Notes under the pieces: model-generated
The model's database searches: none
The model's input: only the letters and a program-made list of their open reading frames with translations
What the model was told of the DNA's origin: nothing
Assembly: GCF_004354555.1 (NCBI RefSeq)
Contig: NZ_PUFH01000008.1
Location: 1 to 64,000 of the forward strand
Length of the DNA: 64,000 bases
Origin: Leuconostoc citreum
Lineage (GTDB): Bacteria > Bacillota > Bacilli > Lactobacillales > Lactobacillaceae
Direction: 5' to 3'
Shown: positions 33,290 through 43,132 of the stretch, piece after piece
How the letters are laid out: every line of letters starts with the position of its first letter
Numbering within the stretch: the first letter of the stretch is position 1
Translations under genes and position numbers: made by a program

Positions 33290-33348
33290 TTACACGGTAA
33301 AAATCAGTGATTTCGATTTTGACCCACACTAAAAACTGAGGATATCAC

Positions 33349-34047
33349 ATGTCAGATTTTATCAATTTAGCTATCAAATATTTACCAGAGATTTTGCGTG
33401 CGGCATTGTTTTACACGATACCATTAACTATCATTTCTTTTACGTTGGCGATTATTTTTGCCGTTATCACGGCAGTCATTCGCATCATGAAATTACCAAA
33501 GTCACCAATCATACGTTTGTTAACTCTTATCATTAAAAGTATGGCCAGCTTTTATGTTTGGTTATTTCGGTCGACGCCTATGATAGTACAATTATTTATT
33601 GTTTTTTATGGCCTGCCTAATGCACATATCACGCTTTTTGCAAATGCTTGGGTTGCCGCCATTACAGTTTTCTCCTTAAACACAGGTGCTTATGCTGCTG
33701 AAAGTATCCGTGCCGCAATAACTTCTGTCCCAGCCGTACAAAAAGAGGCAGCCGAATCATTAGGCATGTCACCTTTTCAGGTTTATCGTCATATTATTTT
33801 GCCACAAGCAGCGCGCATTTCAATTCCACCACTAAGTAATTCGCTCATTAGCTTGCTAAAAGATACTTCATTGGCTAGCGTGATTACGATTGTCGAGATG
33901 TTTTACCTTAGTCAACAAATTGCAGCTGAAAACTATAAAATTCTATCCATGTATCTACTTGTTGCCCTAGTTTATGCTGCCATGACAACTATTTTGTCTA
34001 TCGGTCAGCATTACTTAGAACGTTATACATCGAGGTTTATCCAATGA
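33349..34047 (+). CDS. Amino-acid ABC transporter permease
   Basis: This 232-residue protein has about five membrane helices and the ABC permease EAA loop EAAESLGMSPFQVYRHIILPQA (split in the protein around GMSPFQ; about residues 133-155). It forms the channel for the substrate-binding protein encoded upstream. Its stop overlaps the ATPase start by 4 bp. Cystine is the most likely substrate by similarity of the binding protein. Confidence 0.93.
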   Translation: MSDFINLAIKYLPEILRAALFYTIPLTIISFTLAIIFAVITAVIRIMKLPKSPIIRLLTLIIKSMASFYVWLFRSTPMIVQLFIVFYGLPNAHITLFANAWVAAITVFSLNTGAYAAESIRAAITSVPAVQKEAAESLGMSPFQVYRHIILPQAARISIPPLSNSLISLLKDTSLASVITIVEMFYLSQQIAAENYKILSMYLLVALVYAAMTTILSIGQHYLERYTSRFIQ

Positions 34048-34781
34048 TTCGTATTAATAATTTAGTCCAGCAATACAATGATAAATTAGCCCTTGATCAC
34101 GTATCGGCTACGTTTCCAGAACATCAAACCACCGCGATTTTAGGACCTTCTGGTTCAGGTAAATCGACTTTGTTACGGGCATTAAATTTGTTAGAAATGC
34201 CAAGCAAAGGCACGTTAAAGATAGGTAATGATACAGCGATTGACTTTGATCAACCACTAACCATGCCCCAAATATTAGCAACACGACAGCAGTTTGGCAT
34301 GGTTTTTCAAGAAAAAGCACTGTTTACACATCTAACTGTCCGAAAAAACCTAACTGAGGGTCCGATTAAAGTCAAAAAAATGTCTATCAAACATGCCAAT
34401 TTAACAGCAGATCGTCTCCTGCAACAGTTTAATATGACAGATTTAGCTGAACGTTATCCCTATCAACTATCAGGCGGTCAGCAACAGCGAGTAGCGATTT
34501 TGCGTGCACTAGCGATGCAGCCTAAGTATTTATTGCTAGATGAACCAACAAGTGCTTTAGATCCAGAATTAGAAGCACAAGTTCTACGCATCTTACGTGA
34601 TTTGGCATCACAAAAAACGTCGATGATTATCGTGACACATAATATGCAGTTTGCCAAACGTGTTGCTGATCAAGTACTCTTTTTAGAAGCTGGGCAAATC
34701 ACTTACGCAGGTGCAGCCCATGAATTTTTCGAAGCCCCGAATCCCCGCATTCAAAATTTTTTAAGTGCCATGCAATTTTAA
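34044..34781 (+). CDS. Amino-acid ABC transporter ATPase
   Basis: This 245-residue ATPase has Walker A GPSGSGKST (about residues 34-42), the ABC signature LSGGQQQRVAI (about 141-151), Walker B LLLDEPTSALD (about 163-173) and the H-loop His in VTHNM. It powers the adjacent permease. It overlaps the permease gene by 4 bp. Confidence 0.95.
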   Translation: MIRINNLVQQYNDKLALDHVSATFPEHQTTAILGPSGSGKSTLLRALNLLEMPSKGTLKIGNDTAIDFDQPLTMPQILATRQQFGMVFQEKALFTHLTVRKNLTEGPIKVKKMSIKHANLTADRLLQQFNMTDLAERYPYQLSGGQQQRVAILRALAMQPKYLLLDEPTSALDPELEAQVLRILRDLASQKTSMIIVTHNMQFAKRVADQVLFLEAGQITYAGAAHEFFEAPNPRIQNFLSAMQF

Positions 34782-34847
34782 ACGAAATCAACAAACTTTT
34801 ATATGTTAAAATAGTATGATTTCATGACACAAATTAGGGAGTATGAT

Positions 34848-35729
34848 ATGGCTAGAAAGCGCACGTATAACCGTCGAAACCAATCACAAAATAAAATATT
34901 ATCAGTGCTCATTTTAGTTGCTGTGATTGGTTTTTATCTCTGGCAAAACAACCAAGCCTCCCATTCTAATCAAGGTGCAACAAGCACTAAACCGTTTTCG
35001 AGTGCTGTGGCTGCTGATAATCAAGCCTTACTTAATTTAAAATGGGACGGCACACTTGATGGTGATGTGGTTCATATTAATAGCGATAAAGCAACCTTTA
35101 CAAATGTTGAAATGGGGGAAACTTTCCCCTCACAAGGGTCTAAGCTCCGCCCTGTCGATGGTTTGAGTTTATCACCGCTGGATAATCTAGGTCGTTCACA
35201 ACAAGGTAATTTTATTGCTAGTCGTTCAGCGATGGACAAAGTTACCAAACGTCCAGATCGTATTGGTTACGATGTACGCCCTTCTGGCTGGTTCATTGAT
35301 GACCGCTTTGATGGCACAAAGTGGGTTGGTGGCTACCATAATAACCCAAATGTTAAATTAGGTAATAGCAAACAGGCACTATGGAACAAGTCGCATATTG
35401 TGGGTTATCAATTTTTTGGTATGCCAACCATGGTCACAGAAAACATGACCACTGGTACGCGCGTCGAAAATGCGTACCCTGGACAGCTTGTGGCCGAAGA
35501 TGACATCCGCAACGCAATTAAAAAGCATCCAAATATCATGATTAGAGGCCAAGTTACACCGCTATATATTGGTACTGAACGCTTACCACGCGGCGTACAC
35601 TACATGGCTAAATCCATTCAAGATAATGGTAAAATATTAAACTTAAATTATTGGATTTTTAATGTTCAACCTGGCATTACTATTGATTATCAAACTGGTA
35701 AAGCAACCATACAAAATAGTGCAAAATAA
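34848..35729 (+). CDS. DNA/RNA non-specific endonuclease, competence EndA-like
   Basis: This 293-residue protein has an N-terminal membrane anchor (about residues 15-32) and a bba-Me nuclease domain. The catalytic segment is WNKSHIVGYQF, with the His in SHIVG, followed by EN in a conserved Asn/Glu segment, NMTTGTRVENAYPG. Such nucleases are extracellular and in streptococci degrade one strand during DNA uptake. The comG operon in this window fits that role. I chose the ATG at 34848 with GGGAG upstream. Confidence 0.88.
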   Translation: MARKRTYNRRNQSQNKILSVLILVAVIGFYLWQNNQASHSNQGATSTKPFSSAVAADNQALLNLKWDGTLDGDVVHINSDKATFTNVEMGETFPSQGSKLRPVDGLSLSPLDNLGRSQQGNFIASRSAMDKVTKRPDRIGYDVRPSGWFIDDRFDGTKWVGGYHNNPNVKLGNSKQALWNKSHIVGYQFFGMPTMVTENMTTGTRVENAYPGQLVAEDDIRNAIKKHPNIMIRGQVTPLYIGTERLPRGVHYMAKSIQDNGKILNLNYWIFNVQPGITIDYQTGKATIQNSAK

Positions 35730-35763
35730 AAAGCCAATCGAATCAAGACGATTGGCTTTTTTA
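35728..35763. terminator. Bidirectional terminator between convergent genes
   Basis: AAGCCAATCG pairs with CGATTGGCTT around an 8-nt loop, flanked by A- and T-runs. It lies between the EndA-like gene and the flavoprotein gene, which face each other. Confidence 0.85.
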
Positions 35764-35776
35764 GCATAATCACTTA

Positions 35777-36796
35777 TTAGTCGTTTCTTACGATTGTATC
35801 TTTTAACACCATCGAACTTGAGTGTCCTGGTCCCCCACGATTAGGATCAAAACAACGAATAGCAGCATTCACTGCACTTGGCGCTTCGCCTAGACCAATT
35901 GCAATTAAGTCTGCTTTGCCAATATAATGACTAGCATCACCAATGGCAAAAAGCCCTGGTACGTTTGTCTCTAGCGTCTGATTTACCGCAAAGACTTGCC
36001 CAGCTAACTTTGGCTGAACTGCCCAAGCTTGGATAGTTTTGTTTTCAGAAATGAAGCCATAGTTAATAATTAAGTCATTAACTATGATGTCGTTAACTTG
36101 TTGATTATCTTTAACGTGTGCTAAACGTAATTTCAGACGCCCATCGGGTTGCTTTGAAACTGATAATATTTTTTTAGGCGTTTCTCGAATAACCTTAGAT
36201 GCCATCAACGTTTTAACACTTTGTTCCATTGCTCTAAAATTATCGCGTCGATGAATTAAAGTTGTTTCTGCTGCAATATGGCTTAACATCGTTGCCATAT
36301 CGACGGCTGAGTCACCACCACCCGCAATCGCAATATGATGATTATCAAAGTCGTGCTTATTTTTTATAAAATAATGCACCCCTTGACCCACTAAATTATC
36401 AACACCGGCAACTTGAATTTTACGTGGTTCAAAAGCACCTTTACCCGTTGCGACAATAACTGTTTTAGCTTGAATAGACGTGCCATTATTTGTTATTACT
36501 GTGAATAAATTGCCGCTTTTTTCTAAGTTAACCACTGTTGTCTGCGTTCTAATATCGACTGGAAAACGCTGTAATTGCTGTGATAGTGCAGCAATAAAAT
36601 CGGTTCCTTTAGTTGCTGAAAAACCAGCAACATCCAAAATTGTTTTTTCCGGATAAAGCGATGTAACTTGCCCACCAAGGGTTGCTAGGCTTTCTAAGAG
36701 TATCACCTTTGTATCACGCAAACCAGCATAAAATGCTGCAAACATGCCGACTGGGCCACCACCAATGATAGCAATATCATAAATTTCTTGTGCCAT
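35777..36796 (-). CDS. Ferredoxin-NADP reductase-like flavoprotein (YumC type)
   Basis: From the chosen ATG the protein has 339 residues. It has the FAD motif IIGGGPVGMFAAFYAG near the N-terminus and the NADPH motif AGGGDSAVDMA in the middle, but no thioredoxin-reductase Cys pair, so it is of the YumC/ferredoxin-NADP reductase 2 type. A FAIGDASHY-type C-terminal FAD motif is present. It transfers electrons between NADPH and ferredoxin or flavodoxin. GAAGG lies 4 nt upstream of the ATG at 36796; the longer frame overlaps the divergent nucleoside hydrolase gene. Confidence 0.92.
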   Translation of the reverse strand: MAQEIYDIAIIGGGPVGMFAAFYAGLRDTKVILLESLATLGGQVTSLYPEKTILDVAGFSATKGTDFIAALSQQLQRFPVDIRTQTTVVNLEKSGNLFTVITNNGTSIQAKTVIVATGKGAFEPRKIQVAGVDNLVGQGVHYFIKNKHDFDNHHIAIAGGGDSAVDMATMLSHIAAETTLIHRRDNFRAMEQSVKTLMASKVIRETPKKILSVSKQPDGRLKLRLAHVKDNQQVNDIIVNDLIINYGFISENKTIQAWAVQPKLAGQVFAVNQTLETNVPGLFAIGDASHYIGKADLIAIGLGEAPSAVNAAIRCFDPNRGGPGHSSSMVLKDTIVRND

Positions 36797-36940
36797 ATTA
36801 CCTTCAATAAACCCAATTTTTTGGGCAACCGTCCTTTCAAATAAAAATTCTACTCCCATTATTATACCTATTATGACATCTTTTAACGCACTTTTTTTCG
36901 ACAGTCGGTATAATAGAGATATTAATGACTTGGAGGATAG

Positions 36941-37933
36941 ATGTGTTGCATCATTAGCGACAACACAAAAAAAATTATGGCTCAAAAAAAGATGATTCTT
37001 GACCTTGATACTGGCATTGACGATGCCCTCGCTCTGGCTTATGCTGTTGGCAATCCAAACGTTGACTTGATTGGCGTTATCGCAAGTTACGGTAATACTT
37101 ATGTTGAAACGGCTGCACAAAATTCGTTGAATCTATTGCACCTACTTGGCGCCGATGAAGTGCCTGTCTTTTTGGGAGAAAGCCACGCCTCAACAGCTGA
37201 CCATTTTGATGTTATGCCAATTTCTCAGTTAATTCATGGTAAAAATGGTGTCGGTGAGGTACCCTTAGATGTCGCCCCACGTGGTGTTGAGAAACAATCT
37301 GGCGTTGATTTTTTGATTGCATCAGCTCATCAATATGCTGAGGATTTAATTTTCATTCCAACCGGCCCGTTGACAAATTTGGCTACAGCAATTAAAAAAG
37401 ACGCTGAAGTTGCTCACTTAATTGGCAACACCACCTTAATGGGTGGTGCACTGACAGTGCCTGGCAATGTATCGCCATTTACCGAGGCCAATATTCACCA
37501 AGACCCTGAAGATGCTGACTACGCTTTTACTCGCCAAAAGAACCTGACAATGGTGGGATTAGACGTGACATTGCGGACACTGCTGACAAAAACAGAAACC
37601 GCCGCTTGGCGTGCTTTAGGCACCTTAGCGGGTGAAAAATATGCCGACTTGATGGATTTCTACATTGATGCTTACTACAATTTAGATATCGACAAAAAAG
37701 GCGCAGCGCTACATGATCCATTAGCTGTAGCTGTTGGTATTGATCCAACTTATGTGACAACAATGCCTTTAGCTATGCATGTTACCTATGATCGTGATAG
37801 TGGTGATTATGGTCGTACTATTGGTGATAAAGAAAAATTGCTTGAACCAACAACAACTAAAGCAGCTATTTTAGTTGACACTACTCGTTTTGTCTCTGAT
37901 TTTCAAAAGATGATGCTGACTGTTCTAGCTTAA
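36941..37933 (+). CDS. Inosine-uridine-preferring nucleoside hydrolase
   Basis: The calcium-binding signature DLDTGIDDALALAYA is at residues about 20-34, with a later FIPTGPLTNLA and a final-third His. It releases bases from nucleosides. The start has two candidates: the ATG at 36941, which follows TTGGAGGATAG, giving MCCIISDNTKKIMAQ, and the ATG at 36977, which begins MAQKKMILDL and fits relatives better but lacks a ribosome site. I use the first because of its site. The N-terminal Cys pair of the long form is odd. Confidence 0.9.
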   Translation: MCCIISDNTKKIMAQKKMILDLDTGIDDALALAYAVGNPNVDLIGVIASYGNTYVETAAQNSLNLLHLLGADEVPVFLGESHASTADHFDVMPISQLIHGKNGVGEVPLDVAPRGVEKQSGVDFLIASAHQYAEDLIFIPTGPLTNLATAIKKDAEVAHLIGNTTLMGGALTVPGNVSPFTEANIHQDPEDADYAFTRQKNLTMVGLDVTLRTLLTKTETAAWRALGTLAGEKYADLMDFYIDAYYNLDIDKKGAALHDPLAVAVGIDPTYVTTMPLAMHVTYDRDSGDYGRTIGDKEKLLEPTTTKAAILVDTTRFVSDFQKMMLTVLA

Positions 37934-37934
37934 T

Positions 37935-37974
37935 AAAAAAGTGTTGCAACGCGATAACGTTGCAACACTTTTTT
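37935..37974. terminator. Bidirectional terminator between convergent genes
   Basis: A stem of about 17 bp with a 6-nt loop and A/T-runs on both sides (GTGTTGCAACG with CGTTGCAACAC) separates the nucleoside hydrolase and proA. Confidence 0.85.
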
Positions 37975-39220
37975 ATTCACGTATTTGGCCTTGACCAAAG
38001 ACTTCGTATTTAATTGTTGTCAATGCTGGTAAGCCCATCGGCCCACGCGCATGTAACTTTTGGGTTGAAATACCAATTTCAGCGCCAAAACCAAATTCAA
38101 AACCATCAGTAAAGCGACTTGATGCATTTTGATACACTACAGCAGCATCTACTTGATTCATAAATTGTGCGACATTTTCAGAAGACTTACTGATAATCGT
38201 TTCTGAATGATGTGTTGTATGGTTATTTATCCAATCAATCGCATCATTGGTATCAGAAACAATTTTAATCCCCATAATCAAATCATTATACTCAGTATCC
38301 CAATCTTGTTCTGATGCCAAGCTAATCCGTGGGTCTAGCTGGTGGCTGGCTTGATCCCCACGCAATTCAACATGTGCACGGACCAATTTTTCGGTAATCT
38401 TAGGTATAAATTCAGCCGCAATAGCCACATCAACCAATAACTTTTCTGCTGCATTACAGACAGCAGGTTTTTGTGTCTTAGCATTGTGAATAATTGCAAT
38501 AGCTTGCTCTTGATCTGCTGATTGATCCACGAAAATGTGGGTATTTCCGGCCCCAGTCTCTATCACAGGTACTGTCGCATTAGCCACAACAAAGTCAATG
38601 AATTTTGCTGAACCTCGTGGAATTAGGACATCAACGTAGTCTCGCATATTTAGCAAGACATTCACTGACTCGTGAGATGTATCCGTAATCAATTGGATAA
38701 TATCTGGATTCAGCGCATTATCTCTCAAAACATCACGCAAAATATTTGCTAACACGGTATTGCTATGAATGGCTTCTTTCCCACCACGCAAAATAACAGC
38801 GTTTCCTGATTTCAAAGTTAATGCTGCTGCATCGATTGTGACATTCGGACGTGCTTCATAAATCATAGCCACCACGCCTAATGGCACCACTCTTTTAACA
38901 ATTTTCAAATCAACATGTGTTTGCCAAGTATCAAAAGGCCCTGCTAATGGGTCGGGTAATGCAACAACTGCCAATAACGATGTCGCAATAGCTTTAATGG
39001 TTGGTTGGTCCAGAGTCAATCGCTTAATCATCGGTTGACTTAAAGTATTCGCATAAGCCGCTATATCTTCCTTATTAGCTGCCATAATGGCCGACTGGTT
39101 ATCTAACAATGCCTGACTCATTTGACGTAATAAATCATTTCGTGTTGTTATTGTTAGTCCCGCGACATCAGTCGCTGCTGTCTTAGCGCGCTGTCCAATT
39201 TCTTGTACGCTTACTACCAT
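37973..39220 (-). CDS. proA: Gamma-glutamyl phosphate reductase
   Basis: This 415-residue enzyme reduces gamma-glutamyl phosphate to glutamate semialdehyde in proline synthesis. The catalytic Cys is in TQKPAVCNAAEKLL-type sequence (about residues 250-262). An AIGISTQKLHARGPMGL-type C-terminus is typical, here with IGISTQKLHARGPM. The ATG at 39220 follows AAAGGAG. It starts 1 bp after proB ends, so the two form a proBA operon. Confidence 0.97.
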   Translation of the reverse strand: MVVSVQEIGQRAKTAATDVAGLTITTRNDLLRQMSQALLDNQSAIMAANKEDIAAYANTLSQPMIKRLTLDQPTIKAIATSLLAVVALPDPLAGPFDTWQTHVDLKIVKRVVPLGVVAMIYEARPNVTIDAAALTLKSGNAVILRGGKEAIHSNTVLANILRDVLRDNALNPDIIQLITDTSHESVNVLLNMRDYVDVLIPRGSAKFIDFVVANATVPVIETGAGNTHIFVDQSADQEQAIAIIHNAKTQKPAVCNAAEKLLVDVAIAAEFIPKITEKLVRAHVELRGDQASHQLDPRISLASEQDWDTEYNDLIMGIKIVSDTNDAIDWINNHTTHHSETIISKSSENVAQFMNQVDAAVVYQNASSRFTDGFEFGFGAEIGISTQKLHARGPMGLPALTTIKYEVFGQGQIRE

Positions 39221-39221
39221 A

Positions 39222-40037
39222 TTAAACTCCTTTAAATAAAGTACCAACTTGTTTTCCGTTAACTACATCTAATATTGTAGCGGGATTTTCGCCATTAATT
39301 AATACCATTTGGCGTGCTCGTTTTAATAAATAATCGGCTGCATACAATTTAGTGGCCATTCCACCCGTTCCTAGTGTTGATGAGCCATTAGCACCAGCCA
39401 ACAATTCAGCTGTCACTTCAGACACTAGTGGGATTGCCTGTGCATTTGGGTTGACGTGTGGATTAGCTGTGTATAACGCATCAATATCGCTTAGGACCAC
39501 AAGACTATCAGCAGATGTCTCATGTGTCACAATTGCTGCTAGGCGATCATTATCACCAAAAGAGTGTTGGTGGTCTAACTCATCAACCGCAATAACATCA
39601 TTCTCATTAATAATCGGAATAACATTTTGACGCAACATAGCCTCAATGGCATCGATTGTATGACGTAACATTTGCTTATTGTTGAAAACATCATAGGTTA
39701 AAAGTACCTGTCCAACATGTTGTTGATAAAAAGCAAAACTCTGATTATAAATTGCCATTAAATAGCTTTGCCCAATAGCTGCAAGTGCTTGTTGCGCAGG
39801 AATGTCAGTTGGCCGTGTGCGACTATTCATCTGATTTAATGCAACGCCAATGGCACCGGAAGTAACTAAAATAACATCATAATTTGATTTTTGTAGCTGT
39901 GTGAGTGTTTGTGCTAAACGATTAATTACTGGATACTTAATATCGCCAGTAGCATCAACAATAGTACTGGTACCAACTTTAACGACAATGCGTCGCCACG
40001 CTTTATCAGATTGAATGTCTGACCGTGATAATTGCAT
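39222..40037 (-). CDS. proB: Glutamate 5-kinase
   Basis: This 271-residue amino-acid kinase phosphorylates glutamate to start proline synthesis. Motifs are VVKVGTSTIVD, VTSGAIGVALNQM, FGDNDRLAAIV and GTGGMATKLYAA. The C-terminal PUA domain of longer homologues is absent, as in several lactic acid bacteria. I use the ATG at 40037, which has an AAAGGACG site upstream; 33 nt of extra frame lack one. Confidence 0.96.
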   Translation of the reverse strand: MQLSRSDIQSDKAWRRIVVKVGTSTIVDATGDIKYPVINRLAQTLTQLQKSNYDVILVTSGAIGVALNQMNSRTRPTDIPAQQALAAIGQSYLMAIYNQSFAFYQQHVGQVLLTYDVFNNKQMLRHTIDAIEAMLRQNVIPIINENDVIAVDELDHQHSFGDNDRLAAIVTHETSADSLVVLSDIDALYTANPHVNPNAQAIPLVSEVTAELLAGANGSSTLGTGGMATKLYAADYLLKRARQMVLINGENPATILDVVNGKQVGTLFKGV

Positions 40038-40167
40038 GATAATTGCGTCCTTTTTTACTTGCATGTTCATGGTTGTTAGCTATGTCTGACACAGGTAATA
40101 ACGCACGGTATAATGATTTTCTCATTTAACATTTATCATTATATCATGAATAGACAGGTATAAAAAA

Positions 40168-40200
40168 ATAAAAACATGATGCGACTCATGTTTTTATTTT
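40168..40200. terminator. Terminator-like hairpin between proB and the alpha/beta hydrolase
   Basis: A stem AAAAACATGA with TCATGTTTTT and long flanking A/T-runs lies just after the alpha/beta hydrolase stop codon, so it should end that leftward transcript. Confidence 0.75.
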
Positions 40201-41130
40201 TTAGCGATCATATTCTGATAAAAACTTTTCAATCTTGTCACGATAAAGTACTGGGTGGTCATGAAAACTCTGAACATGCTTTGAGCCTTGACTAACCCAC
40301 AATAATTTTGGTGCTTTTAAAGCTCGATATAATGGATAAACCATCTTGGTTGGTACAAAATCATCGGCACTGCCATGTATAAAGAAGGTTGGTAATGAAC
40401 TTTTAGACACTTGTTTTAAGGGACTCACTTCGCCGTAAAAGTAACCAGCACGAATTTTTGAAATGCCGGAAACAACATTAACAAACGGAAAACTTGGCAA
40501 ATGATACATTGCTTTCGCTTGATATTTTGTTTCGTCTGCTAAATTTGTATAGGCAGAATCTGCAATAACTGCTTTAACTTGATGTGGTAAGTCAGGCTCA
40601 CCAGAGACTTGCAGTACCGTTGCTGCACCCATACTCATACCGTACATAATAATATCGGTATCCTGACCCTGGTATTTAATAATTTGATTCAACCATTGAA
40701 TATAGTCACGGCGATCAAGCCAACCATAGCCAATGATTTTTCCTTGAGAATCACCATGTGCACGATTATCAGGAATCAAAACATTGTACCCTAATTCATG
40801 AAATAGTTCACCATAAATTGCCATGGTTGTTTTATTATTGTGCCAACCGTGAGCGAGTATCGCTGTTTTGTTGGTTTTTTTATCGGCTGGTACGTACCAG
40901 GCATCTAATTTTAAGCCATCACGCGTTGTTTCATGCCAAATTTGCTTGTGACGTGCCAGAAATGTATTTTCATATCGGTAAAGTGAGTTATCTTTTGAGC
41001 GCAAGATATCTGGTTGGTTTGACTTTGGATTACGTACTTGCGCGACATGAAAAAAATACATACCTGATAGCAGCAAGATAATGACAATCACAACCACAAA
41101 CCCGATCAGCCATTTGACTAAGTTGTGCAT
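40201..41130 (-). CDS. Membrane-anchored alpha/beta hydrolase
   Basis: This 309-residue protein has an N-terminal membrane helix (about residues 7-27) and an alpha/beta-hydrolase domain with ILAHGWHNNK (oxyanion region), the nucleophile in YGMSMGAATV (Ser about residue 170), an acid in HGSADDFVP and the His in SKHVQSF. It resembles YqkD/DUF-type family hydrolases whose substrates are unknown. The catalytic triad is complete. Confidence 0.9.
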   Translation of the reverse strand: MHNLVKWLIGFVVVIVIILLLSGMYFFHVAQVRNPKSNQPDILRSKDNSLYRYENTFLARHKQIWHETTRDGLKLDAWYVPADKKTNKTAILAHGWHNNKTTMAIYGELFHELGYNVLIPDNRAHGDSQGKIIGYGWLDRRDYIQWLNQIIKYQGQDTDIIMYGMSMGAATVLQVSGEPDLPHQVKAVIADSAYTNLADETKYQAKAMYHLPSFPFVNVVSGISKIRAGYFYGEVSPLKQVSKSSLPTFFIHGSADDFVPTKMVYPLYRALKAPKLLWVSQGSKHVQSFHDHPVLYRDKIEKFLSEYDR

Positions 41131-41299
41131 ATTTGTTTACCCCTTAAAGTAATTATTGTACACCCCTATCATCTTTCTCGCAATTAAGGGCACTTATTCT
41201 GAGCAATCACTTACTGATATGATAATAAATTCATTTACTTGCAATATACTCATCATGAAAAATGGTATACTAAAAAGAAAGTCAAAAAGAGGTATAAAC

Positions 41300-43099
41300 A
41301 TGGGTTACTCACAGACCTGGGATTTAGAAAGTATCTATCCCGGCGGCATCAGTTCACCAGCTTTAGAGGCAAAATATCAAGCAGTAGCACAGGATATTAA
41401 ATTGTTTGAGCAGGACCTCACATCAGCAGAAACTTCAGCTGATAGCCTTGCCGATTTATCTGATTTAGCACAAAAAATTGGTTCTGGGTTGGGCACAATC
41501 AGTATTTTCATTAATGGTTGGGCTTCAGTTGATTATGGCAACAGTATTTATGGCCCTCATTTTGCTAAACTGGGTCAACTGTTTGCTGATTTTGCTACAC
41601 CCATGAACAAATTCAAAAAATTATTGTTAAGCTTGAACGAATCAGCGTTTAGAGATGTACTAAAAACACCTCGCTTAGAACCAATCGCTTTTTACCTTAG
41701 CGAATTGCGAACTGATGCAAAGCGACTACTCGATGACCAAACTGAAACATTAATCAACCAATTTGATTTAGACGGTCAGCAAGCTTGGTCACAGCACTAT
41801 GATACAATTTCATCCGGCTTATCGATGACTTATACAGATGACAATGACGGCAAAACACGTCGCATTTCTGCAGGACAAGCACTCAATATGTTAGATGGCG
41901 AACCCGATAACAAAACGCGTGCCAACATTATGACAAATTATGAGAAAATGTGGGGCAATGCTGAAAACTTAACTGCTGATACACTCAATCATTTGGCAGG
42001 TTTTCGTTTAACTAATCAAAAGGCACATGGTCGTCAATCACACTTAGAACAGCCATTAGAAATGAATCGTATGTCCCAAGCAACACTAGATGCCATGTGG
42101 TCGGTTGTTGATAATAATAAAGCCATGTTCAAGCCTTATTTTGAACGTAAAAAACAACTGCTCGGTTTAACGCAACTTGGCTGGCAAGATCAAGTTGCGC
42201 CACTGACATCCATTGGTAATTATCAACCCGCCGAAGTGTCTTATGACGATGCAGCAGATTTTATTGTGACACAGTTTGGCAAATTTTCTCCTAAAATGGC
42301 TAGTTTTGCTAAAATGGCATTTGAAAAGCGTTGGATAGAATCTGAAAATCGTCCTGGCAAGCAACCAGGTGGTTATATGGAATCTGTTCCTGATTTGCAT
42401 GAATCCCGTATTTTCCTGACTTACACTGGCTCTGTCAATGATGCAGCAACAATTGCACACGAATTAGGACACGCTTTTCATTCTGCACAGCTAACGGATT
42501 TACCTCTTTGGCGTGATGCCTATGCGATGAATGTGGCTGAAACAGCCTCAACATTCGCTGAGTTAATTGTTAACGATGCAAATGTTAAGGCAGCAACTTC
42601 TGATGCCGAAAAGCTCGTGCTGCTTGATGCGAAAATGACAAACCCTATTGCCATGTTTTTAAATATTCATGCACGCTTTTTATTTGAGGATGCTTTTTAT
42701 AAAGAACGTCAGCATGGCGTCGTTACACCGCAAAAACTTAATGCACTGATGGATGAGGCTCAAATTTCGGCGTTTGATGGCATCCTAGATATACGCCATC
42801 CACATTTTTGGTCCTCAAAACTACATTTCTTTATCGATTCCGTGCCATTTTATAATTTTCCGTATACCTTTGGTTATTTATTCTCAGCTGGCATTTATGC
42901 TGAAGCCCAAAAAGATCCTAATGGATTTGAAGATAAGTATATTGCGCTGCTTCGCGACACAGCTAACATGACTTCAGAAGCACTGGCACAAAAACATCTT
43001 GGTGTTGATTTAACGCAACCTGATTTCTGGCAAGCAGGTGCTGACCTGATTCAACAAGACATCAACGACTTTTTGAGATTGTCGGAACAATTTATTTAA
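41300..43099 (+). CDS. pepF: Oligoendopeptidase F family protein (M3)
   Basis: This 599-residue M3 metallopeptidase cuts oligopeptides in the cytoplasm. The zinc site HELGH is at residues 387-391, and a downstream Glu ligand is in NVAETASTFAE (about 412-422). An N-terminal helical domain precedes it. AAAGAGG lies 7 nt before the ATG at 41300; the longer frame from 41156 lacks a site. It ends before a strong terminator (43102-43130). Confidence 0.95.
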   Translation: MGYSQTWDLESIYPGGISSPALEAKYQAVAQDIKLFEQDLTSAETSADSLADLSDLAQKIGSGLGTISIFINGWASVDYGNSIYGPHFAKLGQLFADFATPMNKFKKLLLSLNESAFRDVLKTPRLEPIAFYLSELRTDAKRLLDDQTETLINQFDLDGQQAWSQHYDTISSGLSMTYTDDNDGKTRRISAGQALNMLDGEPDNKTRANIMTNYEKMWGNAENLTADTLNHLAGFRLTNQKAHGRQSHLEQPLEMNRMSQATLDAMWSVVDNNKAMFKPYFERKKQLLGLTQLGWQDQVAPLTSIGNYQPAEVSYDDAADFIVTQFGKFSPKMASFAKMAFEKRWIESENRPGKQPGGYMESVPDLHESRIFLTYTGSVNDAATIAHELGHAFHSAQLTDLPLWRDAYAMNVAETASTFAELIVNDANVKAATSDAEKLVLLDAKMTNPIAMFLNIHARFLFEDAFYKERQHGVVTPQKLNALMDEAQISAFDGILDIRHPHFWSSKLHFFIDSVPFYNFPYTFGYLFSAGIYAEAQKDPNGFEDKYIALLRDTANMTSEALAQKHLGVDLTQPDFWQAGADLIQQDINDFLRLSEQFI

Positions 43100-43101
43100 A
43101 C

Positions 43102-43130
43102 AAAAAGCCAAGCACAATGCTTGGCTTTTT
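43102..43130. terminator. Bidirectional terminator between pepF and the DUF368 gene
   Basis: AAAAAGCCAAGCA and TGCTTGGCTTTTT form a 13-bp stem with a 3-nt loop, with A- and T-runs at the base. Confidence 0.9.
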
Positions 43131-43132
43131 GT

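Noticed and set aside
36797-37120. N-terminal extension of the flavoprotein gene
   Set aside because: It overlaps the divergent nucleoside hydrolase, has no family match, and a good start with GAAGG lies at 36796.
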